From contig JACSYO010002062.1 in NCBI GenBank assembly GCA_016806645.1, forward strand, positions 1,227,501 through 1,291,500: 64,000 nt of DNA. Direction: 5' to 3'. Shown piece after piece: positions 1 through 13,739 of this stretch (position 1 is the first letter of the stretch; every line of letters starts with the position of its first letter). Under the pieces are notes generated by a model that ran no database searches, had not been told where the DNA came from, and saw only the letters and a program-made list of their open reading frames with translations. The translations under genes were made by a program, and so were the position numbers. The stretch is from Ophiodon elongatus (Eukaryota > Chordata > Actinopteri > Perciformes > Hexagrammidae).

Positions 1-39
1 GACCTAACTCGTCTCTCCCTCTCCTCTCCTTTCTCCCTG

Positions 40-88
40 CGTCGATGTTTACCTGTCCATCAGTCCGATGGACAGGTAAACATCGATG
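40..88. repeat. Perfect 20-bp inverted repeat (hairpin)
   Basis: Arms 42-61 and 67-86 are exact reverse complements around a 5-base spacer (AGTCC). One wobble (41/87) and one more pair (40/88) extend the stem to 22. Each arm contains a Forkhead-type core (TGTTTAC at 46-52 and GTAAACA at 76-82). Confidence 0.9.
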
Positions 89-227
89 AGGAGCTGTCGG
101 TGCCAATGACTGTCATGTCCTCCCTCGAGTGTCAACTCCTCGCCTTAATGAGCCCCGTGGCGGAAACGGCGAGATGGAGCAACAGGGGGGGGGTGGGGGC
201 AGAAGTGTGACGTTCCTGGGGAAAAGG

Positions 228-228
<1 letters not shown>

Positions 229-322
<94 letters not shown>
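229..322. repeat. (GA)n microsatellite
   Basis: About 47 uninterrupted GA units. Confidence 0.97.
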
Positions 323-325
<3 letters not shown>

Positions 326-1014
326 GGGGGAACGAGCAATTATCCCCGACTCCGGTGCCGTGTACGGCGATCCGGCCCTCCGGCAGGCGCGTTACAAATG
401 ATCTATATTCTCCACTGCTGTGGAAATAATCACACCAAGCTACCATCACTCTTCACTCCCCGCCACCTGGGAGAGGACAGATGTGCCAAAACAGTATCGG
501 GATGAGTAAAGCTTTAAACCATATTAATGCCATCTTTTATTCTCAATTACATTACATTGCTTTTTGACGAAACAGGTGTCTTTACTGTGGAGGCCATAAA
601 ACACCCTTGAATTGGATTGCGAGTGGAGCAGTGGGGGTTCGACAGAGTAACTAGGCCTGATATATTAAAAGGAGAGAGAGAGAGAGAGATATCTGTGCTG
701 GTGTAGAAGGAACAGGGAAATGGAGTGAGATGCTCTGCAAAAGAGAACAAGTAATGCGTAGTGCGGCTTTCCCTTTTTCCAGGCAGATTTTTGATTTCTA
801 AAGACATGAGTCCTTGAGTTGGAATGAAATCCGTGCATGTACCTGTCACGACAGGCCATCTAGCTCGAGTGGTTTTCTCGACATGTTGACATGAGCTGCC
901 TCAGACGCCATCAGCTCTCAGACAGGTTGGGTTTTCATGGCAGCCAAAAACAAGGTCTAAATGCGCCAACAGACTGTGTGATGACAACAATCTCACAAGA
1001 TCAGTGAATGTCAC

Positions 1015-1560
1015 ACTATGAGATGGGTGAAGAAGAAAAAAAGTCTGCAATCATAGACTGTATAGAAACAACACATCTCTGCTTTCTCAAACTGTACAAA
1101 TATGAGGCCAAAATATCCCGGATACGGGCGCTGCCATCTTGCGCATTTGGAGCCGAGAGTCTGCGTCGGTAATGGAGCCGTGGTATTGAGGTCCCGCCCA
1201 CTCACCCACCCCGACCCAATCGCGACGGCCACAGCTTGTTAGGGCGAGGGGCCACCTAACTGCTACGTTACTTAGCACCCTGGTAGCTGTTTGGAAAGAA
1301 AGACACAACAACTAACCATAATATCTCTTAAAACGTTGACGATCAAATTGATTGATTGGTCCGACAGAGCTGGCTAACCAGTGGAAACCAAAGACCCAGA
1401 CAATCACGGTTGTGGAAAGTTAAAGTTACACATCGTCTTGAGGGTTAGCCTCCGGATCCGCCTCCGGTTCCTTGACTACTTCAATCAAACCAGCTGTCAA
1501 TCATGTAAGCATCAAATGACTAAATTAAAACCAAACTAATCAGAAAAATTAACACTTGAA
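1015..1560. repeat. Degraded teleost interspersed repeat (approximate limits)
   Basis: Contains phrases I associate with a widespread fish repeat: GACTGTATA, CGCTGCCATCTTG and a GGAGCCG-type motif. The stretch at 55735-55905 looks related. The call comes from memory of such repeats, not from a database search. Confidence 0.4.
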
Positions 1561-3529
1561 CAGACATCAGCATGATAAGAACTGCTGAAACAGACAGGCA
1601 TCAACTTAGGGAAAAATGTATTTGACGTGTACTCAGACTTTTTTATTCTGGCATGCCCCATTCCCTAATATGGTGGGTGGCGGGCTTTATGAACTATACT
1701 GCAGCCAGCCTCCAGATGTTTTAGTTTCACTTTTGGCTGCCTGGGCCAAGTGTGACACTGACACGGGGAGCGCCTGGCACTGAAAAGTTGATTATTATTT
1801 ATTTGAACTTTTAATGCGTGTCTAAAAAAAGAGCGGTTTGAGGGCGACACGTTTGTAGCGAAGCGTCTGTGTGTAATCGGGGCCTTAAGGTTTCCCACAC
1901 AAGGTCAACTTTTGTCTGGGGCAGCCAACATTTCTTTATCAAACAGTGCAATAAGGGACCTTAAGATCAGTTGCATGCCAATATGATAACAGCCTGGGAC
2001 AGAAAATGTCTGCCACTTTGAGCTGTGCTGCTATTGTGAGATTTATAAAGTCTCGCCGGCGGGAAGACGGCATAGAGCGAAGCTCTTGTGTTGAAAGAGC
2101 GAGGGCAGGAAGGGGTAGAGAAAGATACATACCCCAATACTGTATGTATAGCAACAAGGAGAGACGGCAAGAGAAATAATAAAAAGTGTCGGCCAGGTTT
2201 GCAGATGGCTTTTGGAGGAGGATTCCTCCGCGTTCCCGCTCACAGCCTCTTCTTTCTCAGCTCCAACCTACCTCATGAGTCCCCACTGTGCAAGAGCGAG
2301 CACGCCCCCCCCCTCTGCAACACCCCTCTGCGTTCTGTCCTTCACTCTTTACATTTCTCTCAAACACACCCCCGTGTTTTTATGTCGTGCTTTTGTGTTT
2401 TATTACAACAGCATTTTAGACTAATATAGATCATTACATTCAGCAAATAATAGTATGACATTAAGATGATGCAAAGCGTAAAAAGATAAGTGTTCTTTTG
2501 TTAAAATTATAGTTCTGTCTTGCTGCTGTGCCAATTGGAGGTCGTGGTTCACCCATCTTCTTCCCTAAATCCCCGCTCACACACACCAACAAGGCCTGTG
2601 TGTGTGTGTGTGTGTTCAGTGGAGAGCTAAAGACCCATGCTGTTAAGTATTCAGGAACAGCGAGGAGCGCAGAGTGTTTTGTGGCCACAGTGGGCCAAAA
2701 ACCACAGACAGGATGACCTCCACCGAGGACAAACTTTATATGGACGTCTCTCTGAGCATCTGGCCGACTGTCCGGGCGCGCACGTGTCTGCATGAAGGCG
2801 TGTACGAACACGGCCGCGATGCAGATAAGTGCAAGCCAGCTCTCGGACAAGAACCGCAACTCTTGGGCATCTTTTCTGAGCCAGGAGAGCAGCTCATCTC
2901 AAGCTCTCTACGTCTGAATTATACATAACTAAAAAACATGAATGAACATCCATTTCCATGTGGCATTTATTCCAAACGTAATGTAAATAATCTAATGTGC
3001 AAAAATAAACTTTGCATGCAGTCCTAGCCTATTTCCCGGCTTACTGCATTTTCCCCTTCAGTATCATGAGGGAAGTGGCAGCAGCTTGAAGGAACGAAGC
3101 AATAAGTAAAGAATTTACATAAATTCTCATGGTAATGTATTCAGCATCGGGCAACGACTTCCCATATAACAGAGGGACATGTTTTGGAGAAAAAAAAAAG
3201 ATTGTCTTTTGAGTAGAGCAAAGCAGAAAGAATTTGCAAAGACACCAGAGTAATGAACAAATATTAGTCATGATGTTTGGGATTCAAAATGAAGATAAAC
3301 TACTTCCATCTCTGGAGCCCGACTTGTGTGTCGACCTACACGCTGCGCCCCGAATTAATTTCGGAAGTCTCATACAGGCATTCAATAGGAACACAAAAGG
3401 AGTTATTCATCAAAAAAAAGAATTGCCCTGAAAGTTAATCCAAAATGTCTGTTTTATCAACAATGGCCACCAATGACGATATTGGCACCTGAGACAAGCT
3501 TGAAAAGGGCGGCTGTAATTTAGTTCCAC

Positions 3530-3654
<125 letters not shown>

Positions 3655-3988
3655 GCTGCATTCTGCCAAACCGCAGAGCACAGTGACAAACGTGGCCACG
3701 AGCATTGTGTTGCTCTGTAATTAAATGGGGGTCAGAACTCCCAACGGGTCGGCTGGCATGAGATGAAAAGTAAATTGGCTCTCCTCTGAGTGGCTTCACA
3801 GAAAGAATTACATAAGCCTCGTTTATAACTATTATTAAAATAGAAACATTATTTAGCTTTTAAGCGCCATAATGTCATGAGAGCTAAAGTGTAATCGCTC
3901 CCATTTCGCCCCGGAGAGAACGACTGTGCAGGGTGACTGAAGGCACACACACACATCCACTGAGGGAAAAAAAAGAAGTTTACATTAC

Positions 3989-4044
3989 CTTTCCAAAGCT
4001 CCCTTTCCCGATGGCCCGTAATATCTGGAAGTGGTCAAAGTTCA
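3989..4044 (-). CDS. stk32c: stk32c coding exon 2 (kinase glycine-rich loop)
   Basis: 56-bp minus-strand exon between an acceptor reading cctcacag (AG at 4046-4045) and a donor GTAATG (GT at 3988-3987). Joined to the G of exon 1 it encodes exactly 19 residues, [19 protein letters not shown]. This is the start of the STK32 kinase domain, including the ATP-binding glycine loop GKGSFG. Phase and sequence join exon 1 without a gap: KED ends exon 1 and VNFDHFQ begins exon 2. The next expected exon would begin VCIVQK and carry the catalytic lysine in a YAMKY context. I could not find it in 1-3988, so the rest of the gene lies beyond the left edge. Confidence 0.93.
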
Positions 4045-5224
4045 CTGTGAGGAAAAAGAGAGGAAGAGCGAGAGAGAAGGAATCCGTCAATTTGAGGGTG
4101 TTCACATCTACATCACGTGAACAATGAAGCAATTGCAGTCTACACAATCCCCCCCCCTGGTTTTATGGGACAGAAAGTAATTGAGCAAGTTAACTTAAAG
4201 TCATCGCTTTTAATGATTAGTTGCAAATCCTTTTGCAGTCGATAACTGGCTGAATTCACACACACGCACGCACGCACTGTCAGGCCCGTACAAGCTTCTT
4301 CCCTACTTGCTTGCGTCGATGCCTTTTTTGTGTGTTTTTGGCAACACATGCCAAGTTGCACTGAGGTCAGGTGACTGACTTGGCCAGTCAAGAACATTCC
4401 GATTGGCCTAAAAGGAAAAAGTCTTTGGTTGTCTTGTTTCGAGGTATTACTTTCCTTCTGCATAGTCCCACATAACAAGACTAAGAGTTTTCTCGAGGCT
4501 GATGCTGCAAAAATGTTTAAATATAACATTTATTGTTCAAAATAACACCATTACTACCGTCCATGATGACAGCGTCGTGTAAAATCATGCTAGCTCCAGC
4601 AGTGATGACATTTAGAAAGTGAAGAGGAAGAGGAGGAGGAGGAGGAGGAGAGGCAGACGGATTCCAGCCAATCCAGAGGAGAACAGGGGCGAGAGGAGCG
4701 GCTCAACCAATACGGAGTTGAACACTCGTCAAGCTGAAAACCAGCACTTTTAACTAATAGTCACCGTTTCATATAAAATCCAACGGGCTGGAGCACAGAG
4801 TCTGTACTCTACATTGGATTGATACGGGCAAGTCATAGCTTATGGAATCATTAGAACATAAAGATATTTTCCATTTGAATGACAACCATTTAAAACACTA
4901 AGAGAAAGAAAAACTGTATTTTGGACAATGAAAAGTGACGCAAGTGTGTTCTTGCAACATCTGAACAGTGGAGCTTCAACATAGTACCGTTTATCAGAAA
5001 GTGAATTGCAAAAAGTTTTTCCTGATCATGCCTGTCTTCATCATCACTCCAACATCACTGTCGCTTGAAATATACGACACCTGCTCCACGGTTATTTCCT
5101 CTCATAACTTCATGAGGGCTCTGTTGTAATGACATTAATGGGTGTTTAAATGGGTTATGTCACAGAAAATTAACAAAGCCAGGAATATTATTATCAAGAT
5201 CAACAATTGCAAGCGTTAATTTAT

Positions 5225-5325
5225 GCGTTCAATGTATTTTGGCCAGGTCGTCATTGTAAATGAGAACTGGTTCGCAATTGACTTATCTGGTTAAATAAAA
5301 AGGTAAAATAATAAATAAATAAACA
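5225..5325 (+). mobile_element. Retrotransposon 3' tail with (TAAA)n
   Basis: Reads TTGGCCAGGTCGTCATTGTA, then AATGAGAACTGGTTCGCAAT, then a TTATCTGGTTAAATAAA end and a (TAAA)n tail. This is the typical 3' terminus of a fish non-LTR retrotransposon family, severely 5'-truncated. Confidence 0.65.
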
Positions 5326-6271
5326 TATGCAAATGTCCAAGAAGAAATGCAACAAAAATGTTTTAATTCGGCTCTCCAATTTATCCCGTGGGAATACAGA
5401 GCGGAGGCAAAGACAGAGGAGACTTATTTCTGAAACACAGCCAGCTCACGGCACTGCAATCAATCATCTTTGTTTTGTGATAGCAATATGTGTAATGGCA
5501 CAGTCAGTTGTTTTGGTTCTTCAGTGGATGTGTGTTCTGCTTACTGATGGAATATGTGGTACAGAGTTTAAACTCAGTCCTGAGAGGGAGGTTGGGTGAG
5601 TGGGAGGGAGGGGTGGGGAGAAAAGCCTTGTAAAGAGGTAAAAGAAATACCACGATAATGTAATGCAACGGGTTAGAGGTTTCCATTTTGTGTGGTAGAA
5701 ACTCTGACGGCTCAGCAGAAAATCTTTTAGTCCTACAAAGTCCTACACAGTCTCAAGACACAAAATAGAAAATGTAATGGATGCAAGCCAAGGCTACTAT
5801 GCTGTCGACACACACCACTCAGGCTCATAGCGTTAACAATAAGGCCACTCGAACAACTACGCTCTGCAACAGAATCCACGCAGCACACTCGCCCCTCTTG
5901 CTAACCGGACACAAAACTGTGTTCGGCTCATCTTCTGGAACCAAAGTAGCATAAACGCATAGTGAAATTAGCAAGCTAGCTAGCTTTCTCCCTGATATAA
6001 GCCAGTACCCAGTGGGACTGGGTTTCACGTGCTACAGCTGGTTGAGACACAGTTAATTGCTTAAGTTTTGATTAACGTTCCAGTGGGGGTTGGGTGTTTT
6101 CTAATATAAGGTTTAGACTTGTAGTGTAGATGTTTTTTTTTGTGCATTGGTACTGATTTAAGCCAGAGAAATCAGTCCCCATGTGCTGCACGTACGAATG
6201 TGGGCTGATGAGCTACCACCGACCGACCTCCCCCTGGTCCTCTGTGTTACTGATTGAGACTTGCCTCTACT

Positions 6272-6274
<3 letters not shown>

Positions 6275-6365
<91 letters not shown>
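6275..6365. repeat. (TG)n microsatellite
   Basis: 91 bp of perfect TG repeat in stk32c intron 1. Confidence 0.97.
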
Positions 6366-6366
<1 letters not shown>

Positions 6367-8879
6367 AGTGCCACAGGCAGATGTGAGCACAGCGGGCCCG
6401 TCGCTAACTCGTGCAGCTCCTCCTTAAAAGTCACTCAGCTTCTGAAGCTCACGTCCCGATCAGCTCAGCCCCCCGTCCGTCCGTCCGTCCGTGTAGACAA
6501 GGAGCGATCATGAGAGACGACGGCGCATGCTGGGCTCCTCCAGGCAGACCCACTGCCAGCTGACCTATACACACCCAACGGCTGAGCGAGGAGGTAAACC
6601 CCCACAATGCTTTTTTTTTTTGCTTCGGTGCAGACAAAAAAAAGACACGGTGTAGTTTGCGCCGTTTTTGTCTGGAAGCTAATCCAGCGTGGATTCTCTC
6701 TGCTCAGTCTCTTGTACATGGCTAATCCTCTCACATGGCACAGCTCTGGCTGCACCCTGGTGCCGATGCACAGAGACGCTGCGCCGTGAACACGGCTACC
6801 CGGGAGGTATTAAAAGGGATGAAGATAAACGTGAGGACTCATGTACAGCGTGGTGGGTTCATAGATTCGGTGGTTCCCGTTTCGGATGAGGCGGACAGAC
6901 CAGCGGCAGGTTTGTGCAAAAAGATGGGTTGCTTTCCAGCCAAATCAGCCACTGATGCCACAAATCTGATCGCAGTTCACAGAACCTGATCAGTAAAATG
7001 TCCCTTTACCCCTCCGAGATCCATCAGCCTCCAGACAAAAGAAATATCATCGACAACGCCTGCAAATCTGAGGAGAAACGCTCAAATCCATCCACTTGAA
7101 AATAAAGAAAAATGTACCCTATGGTGTCTCTCTTCATTAAGCGACTTATTTAACTGTGTGCATTAAAATATCAAACCCAAAAGAAATCTGTTGTAGATGA
7201 AACCTCGTATATCCCACAAAGGCAGCAGGAGTACCTGACAGTCTATTATTCAGCAGGACTGCTTTAAAAAAACAAAGAAACTAAAATCAGTATCAACAAG
7301 TATTAACACATAAAGAAACCCATGAAATGTAAATGAGCTATGGCAGTATTGGAATAGGATTCTACTTGACAGAGACCACAATTAACCACCACACCCCAAT
7401 CGTCCCCAGTATCACAGTGCTTTCTTCAAAGTGCCAGGAGTTGTGTGGGCTTTTTATACGCACTCCCATCACAACGTGGGGCGTCGCTGGACCCGGCTGA
7501 CCAGTGGAGTCAAACAGCGGGGGTGGAGGGCTTGCAGCTCAGTCGATTGATGGGTTCACAGAGAGCAGCACTAATGGTTTATTGTTAAGCGCCAATGTTT
7601 TTTTTCTCTTTACATGTGGACTCTATTAACACCTCCTGCGTGTTTTACTGCTCAGCAGCATTTCACTGAATGTTTTTCCAGCGCTGTCAACAGGCATTTT
7701 TCTTTCCCAGCTTCAAGTGGTTGATCTCTACACAGCTGCTGCAGCAGGTGTTTGGGCGAATGATTAAGGACAGGGGGCATCCATTAGATAAACAACAGTC
7801 AACAAACGCTGCTGATGGTATTTGTCGTTTGTGTCGTTTCAGTGCTAAGCGGCACAAAACCAGCACATTGATGGTTGGAGGGGAAAAGGGTTGGATAGAA
7901 AGAGGAAAGAAAGAAAGAAAGTGTCCACGCTGCAGTCAGTGTGTGTTGGCTCCATCAGCCGCTCTCGGGTTTCAGTGGATGCTGCACAAAGAGCCGATGG
8001 CCAAACCCTTCAGACAAGTGCCGCATGGAGCGTGGAGTGAATCTGATCTGCCGCGGAGACCGTGGGAGAACGACAGCTTTACCTCTACGGGGGCTGGGAG
8101 CTGCTGACACGAGGATGAAACGCTGAGTAGGCTCCACTGGGGGCCCTCACTGGGTGATTGGCTCCCGTGGAGGGGCTGATATTGGCACAAAGCCCATGTC
8201 AAGGGGGCACTAAAAGTGTGAGCCTGAGAGGGTCTGAGAGTGTTCATGCACTTAGAAACTCTAAGAGTCAAAGGCACAGTTCGGCCCTCACTAAAATAAG
8301 TTGTTTACTTCTACGTAGTACTTGTAATGATATCCTCAATGTCACTTAATGTAGAGACACGGGAGACAACTTAACAATCCTATAGCTGCATGCTGTCGCC
8401 ACCAGTATTGTATTTTATACTTATTTTAACTTCCTTTCTGAGAAGTCAGTTTCGCGAGCCCGGGCAACTACTACACTACCCATGAGCCTTGGCCACCATT
8501 GCTATGGAGAAGAAGCCACAGCATATTCAAAACACTTCATGGTTGCAGTCAGAGTTGGACTGGGATAAATCAAAATAAAAAAAGGAGGTTACAGCCCCTC
8601 ACTATGACGAACTGCATTATGCCAATATTTCAGGGGCTGCTTAGGGCGCCATGAGCTTAAGAGACAGCTCTGCAGCACAGTGCTCTGGAGGAGTAGGATG
8701 AACTAACAATTAACTATTATTTTCATTATTAAAAACATCTGTAAATATTTCATAATATCCATTCACTCCAAATGTTTGGCCTTTTTCCTAACAAATGACT
8801 TCAATACATAAAAAAAAAGATTTATTAAAAAGGTGCTAAATTCGAAATACAGAATATATGATCAAGGGATTGCCTCTAC

Positions 8880-9080
8880 ACGGCTCTCAACATGGCAACA
8901 CCCATGCACGTATGGCCGGGAGAGCTACTTAGACAAAGCACAGACAAACTGGGATTACAACACACACACAGGGAAAGTCACCCTCTGCTCAGGTAGACGT
9001 TACTCCACTATAGCTTTACATAGATAATAGCTGTTTAATGGTATATTAATGCTCTGAATTTCAAATTTAGCACCTTCAAT
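8880..9080 (+). repeat. Interspersed repeat, copy A of a three-copy family
   Basis: Shares the core CTCTGCTCAGGTAGACGTTA and CTCCACTATAGCTTTACATA, with small differences, with 53080-53290 (same strand) and 46455-46700 (opposite strand). The element may extend upstream to about 8400, where other fish-repeat-like text occurs (CACTACCCATGAGCCTTGG). Confidence 0.7.
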
Positions 9081-9239
9081 GTACTATCATTTATAAATTG
9101 ATTAATTGTCTCAGCACTACTTGGGGCTATAAGTAATACAAACGGAGATGGACCTGTTCTCATGTCTCTCTAGCTCAGGAGCAGCTTAACAACTACAGCA
9201 ACAAGATATAGGCACAGGGGCAGTACTTCATACAAGATG

Positions 9240-9635
9240 ATCAAAAGAACAGCCTAAGATTTCTATGACGAAGACAAGAAAAGATAAGTAGAGATAAGAT
9301 ATGATGAGACAAGTCAGGACAAGATAAGTCAAGATAAGATAAAATATAAGTCAAGACATGATAAGATAAGATAAGTCAAGATAAGATACAATGAGATAAG
9401 ATGAGTCAAGATGAAAATAAGATAAGATAATATAAGTCAAGATAAGATAATATAAGTCAAGATAATATAAGACAAGATAAGACATGATAAAATAAGTCAA
9501 GATAAGAGAAGTTAAGATAAGGAGTCAAGATCAAAATAAGATATGACTAAATAAGTCAAGCTAAGATAAGTCAAGTTAAGATCAAATAAGATGAGATCAA
9601 AATATAACAGATAAGTCAGGATAAGATAAGATAAG
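9240..9635. repeat. (GATAA)-rich degenerate minisatellite
   Basis: About 400 bp of irregular AAGATAAGTCAAGATAAGAT-type units. It abuts a retrotransposon tail and is best read as that element's expanded, decayed simple-repeat end. Confidence 0.85.
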
Positions 9636-9820
9636 CCTTTACTGATCCCCAGAAGGGAAATTCAGTCGTTGCAGCAGCACAAGGGCAGGAGTAAATAGTA
9701 ACAAAAACAGAAACTATAAAAGAGCAACTAAAGACTAAGTTACAAGGCAAAGTGGTGATAAACAGCAGCAAAATCAGCAAGTACACCAAATGAATGTCAT
9801 TAAGTAGTGACACTTTGTGT
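9636..9820 (-). mobile_element. Retrotransposon 3' end, minus orientation
   Basis: On the minus strand it reads GAATTTCCCTTCTGGGGATC followed by AGTAAAGGCTTATC and then TTATC repeats. This is the familiar end of a fish non-LTR element (TTTCCC..GGGATCAATAAAG plus tetra- or pentanucleotide tail). The upstream limit is not clear. Confidence 0.6.
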
Positions 9821-12800
9821 TTATCTGTATTAATATACCAACATAATATAGTACATTATGTAGTCAAGCAGTACAACATAACAAAATATAATATAGTAGA
9901 GTATAGTATTGGATATAAGATCTAGAACAATCATTTAGAATATGGATGATAAAAGAGAACAAAGGCTCGACAAGGTGAACCATGCGGAGGACACCTTCAA
10001 GACCACGAAGAATACATTATGCATCGAGATCATTAACCCTGCTAATTATACCCTGGGAAATACTGAATAGCAGAGGGCTCTGGAGAGACAGCCCTTCAAA
10101 GCAATTCTCCTCAACACGATACCTTTTAGAAAGGACGACTAAACAAATCGGCGGCTCACCGTCTACAGACAGAGACGGTATCAATCCTTCAGAGAAGAAA
10201 AGAAATTGCGGCGTTACACGACAGTCATTAATGGAAACAAAAAGACTGCAATTAACAGCTGGGGCAGAACATGTTGACACACAGAAGAATGCCGACAAAT
10301 GAAAACGAAAGGAGTGTGGCGCAAAGTTTCTATAGTCATATTTAGGCATTAATTATGAATCCTAAGATAATGCAATTTTCATGAGACGTTCTTTATTAAT
10401 CACTATCACAGCCGCTGCTCACGGCACAGAGAGGCTTGTGTGAAGGGGAGATTGGGGGGGGGGTGGGGATTCATTAAGAACGCAGATGCTAATGGATCAG
10501 GAGTTCAACTCATACAAGTACCTGCGGTTCAGATAGCACGCGGTACGGTTCACCACAAACAGATGCTCGGCGCTTCAAGGTTGAGAGTTTATGTTGTTCA
10601 TGCAATGTGAGAAAAGTTAGATGGACTTGTTATTTTATGGTATTGCATTTTTGTTTTTGTTTTTGAGTTTTTACTGCAGCTCCGTCTTGAGCTAATCAGT
10701 GTGGTTTTAAACGGACGACTGAACATCTGATGTATTAACCTAATTTTTATCCTGTAATTTTGAGGTGTGTTGAGATACATCATTCTTCTACTTTACCCCC
10801 AAAACACCAGGCGGGTGCCCTTCTAGAACACACCAGAAGTTATCTAGTGGGGAAAACAACAGCACTTCAGTTGGGTTTTATTTAAACCCACTCCGAGAGC
10901 CGCAGATGAAGTATCGATGCGCTCCTCGGAAAGTCAAAACACCACCTACGACATCTCAATCTCCACTACGCACTTCTCCCATTTCACCCATGGGTTCCCC
11001 AAAGATGCTATATGAAGAGGATCACCGCATGATCAATAAGCGTGGACCAATACTGTCACCTGAAAATGGATGCATCAAGCTGAGCTGGGATGCTAGCGAG
11101 GAATGAGGAGGCAAAGCACTATCCTAATGGGGAGGGGGGGAGGGGGGGGAACCTAATACCTTTGATGTCAGTAGAGCTTGAGCACATTGATCTGTGAAAT
11201 GCCACCTAATGCGATGGAGCCATGGTTTCGTCGCGCTCGTTCCAGTCGCGGCCCGAGTGTTGTGCTGAGAGGGCGGAATCGGGGAAGACAGAAAATTGAC
11301 GTTCTCTCACCGTAGCGTGTAAAAAAGCATCCATTTAAAAACCGGAGTGACCGATCCAGTCACACCTTCCTGTCTATCCTGAACTTAATCTCTGAGTACT
11401 GGAAAACACATATTTAATGCATTTAAAATACTCCATTGTGCCAATATAAAACAACTTATATAAACAGCTCCATTATGGCTATATTAACATTAAACACATT
11501 TTAACACTGTATTCTATTAGTCCTGGTAATGTTTAAGAGTCGACCCGTGCATCACTACGCAGCAGCCATCACTGGAATCCAATTCTACAAATATAAAGCC
11601 TACTAATAATATTAGTGTAGCTTATCTTTATATGCAACTGTGCATAAATACTGGGTTTAATAAGAATGAATAGACCCACGCAAAACACGGGGAGAACATG
11701 CAAAGTTGTGCAGAAGTTGCAGTACAAACTGGGAAAGAGTGCAAGATATAGAGTGCAAATATCCTTAATTGTTTATATTTAGTTTATCAATAAGGTGAAA
11801 AACCAATGTACGCAACGGCAGAATCACAAACGGGCATAACATCGAGGTGTTACGATTATTGACAGCTTGCTTTTTAACTGTGTTCCTGTATATAGTTTCT
11901 ACCTGGGACTGACACGGATACACAGTTTGCAAAAAAGCCCATCATAACTGGCAACAAAGGAATCATCCTTTCAATTACGACAAAACAAATCTGAATGTTG
12001 AAGTGCTGGTCATTTATGAATATTTAAGTAAGGCGCAATCCTTTCTAAATGTAAAGCAGTTTGACACAGAACACATAGAGAAGTGGACTCTGAAATGTTA
12101 ATGCCGAGTACATTTAGCGAGCGAGACCCATCGGCCCATCGAATCACACCGTGTGAACGCACCCTGTGTGGATAAGCCCACTGGACCAGGATCAAAAAAC
12201 CTCCGAGCATCGACCCCTTCCTGCTCTGTCTTTGGAGAATACGGTTCTGCTTCTAATCCAATCCGCCGCTGTCTGCCTCTGTGTACAAGCCATTTCTCAG
12301 ATTTCGCTGACAGGTTTCCATTTGCATACACAGTGCACATAACCGCCGTGCCGCTCGCTCGTCCGCCGCGCCGCGGGAGACGCTCTTAGCTCGAGTTCTC
12401 GCGGCGGTCATTTCATAGTGTTTCTACACAGACGGCAGCACAGGGATCAGAGCCTGAGTGCATGTGACACTTCAGTGTGCATGTGACACGGCGCAGCGCC
12501 ACGAGGATCATAGTAAGAACTGCTCTCTGAAAAAAAAACACGGTTTGCGTTACAGCAGCATCTTCTCCCACGTGATTACTGAATATTTCATTGCAGTAGT
12601 AAGCCACACTTCATGGCCTGTAGTAGACGAGCTGCTGCTGCTGCTGGGACACGCTGGAGTCTTTGATACCGAGCTTTCAATCGAATGCATCGGGAGGCAG
12701 ATGAGACTTACTGTACAATTCGGCTCGCTGTAAATCCAAGACACTTTGCTGCTGGCCTTCTCCATTTCTCAAGCTATCAGGGAGACCGAGCGCGATGGTT

Positions 12801-13739
12801 ACAGGCCATCGTAATCTTGACCATGCGCTGATGTTCTTTGATCGTTACTAATGGGACTTTCATCACAAGGTGAGAGAGGGTGGGGGGGGGAACAATCCAT
12901 GTTCCTTGGATTGCGCTAAAAAAGGGAATACGGTGGCTTGATTGCAAGTCGTTCCAAGTTTTAAGACCACGCTTCTTGGATGCACAAATAACGGCGTATT
13001 TGCAGAAGACTGTCATAACAAATTAAAAAAAGGATGAGGTGGAAACAGTCCACACTGCAACATTTCTACAGATGCGTTGCTTGTTTGTGAGAAAACCAGA
13101 ACTACCGCCTCAGTGAGACATGGCATTTCCCCCTGTTTACCCAAGAGACTTATACGTTTGCTAAGGCTTACCCCAGAACAGGTGACAAGGAGCAAATGCT
13201 TGATGTCGCTCTGCGGCGCTCCGAGGGCCACATCTGACGAATCTGTTTACTTAAATCACTATCATCGCCGAGCAGCCATCATCATCATCATCATCGTCTC
13301 CTAGTACGCCAGGGCGCTAATACAGCCTAATTGCGGCCTCTCTAAACAGAGCGCTGCATGAATATTCATGAACACCACGGAGCTCATTGTCTTTACAGGC
13401 GTGACGATTGCGGCTATGGATCTCAGCTGATAATTGGACAAGGACGGGGAGATGCAGGCAGGGCGCGGCAACTCGCGGTGAGTCGGCGATCCCTGCGGAC
13501 GGACTGTCGAGTTGTTGCACCGTCTTTGAGTCTCTGTGCATGTGCTTTCATTAGTTTCATTATTTGTTTTGTTTTGTTTATCGTCATCTGCTCTTATGAT
13601 GACACAAAGGAGTCACACTGCTGGAAAATTAAAGCAGCCATTAATGCTTGATCTAGCCGCTTTTCTTTTTTCTTCTTCTCTCCCCTGGCTTTGTTTGTGT
13701 GCCTCGCTAATGTGACGAACCTCTATTCAAAAACAACTA

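Noticed and set aside
6181..6513. Frames encoding long Cys-Val, Thr-His, Arg-Glu or Ser-Leu repeats (also at 132, 3410, 16765, 36186, 57795, 58147, 62283)
   Set aside because: These are translations of TG, AC and GA microsatellites.
9240..9650. Regularly spaced repeats that could suggest a CRISPR array
   Set aside because: Units are irregular AAGATAAG/GTCAAG variants with no unique spacers. This is a eukaryotic simple-repeat tract beside a retrotransposon end.
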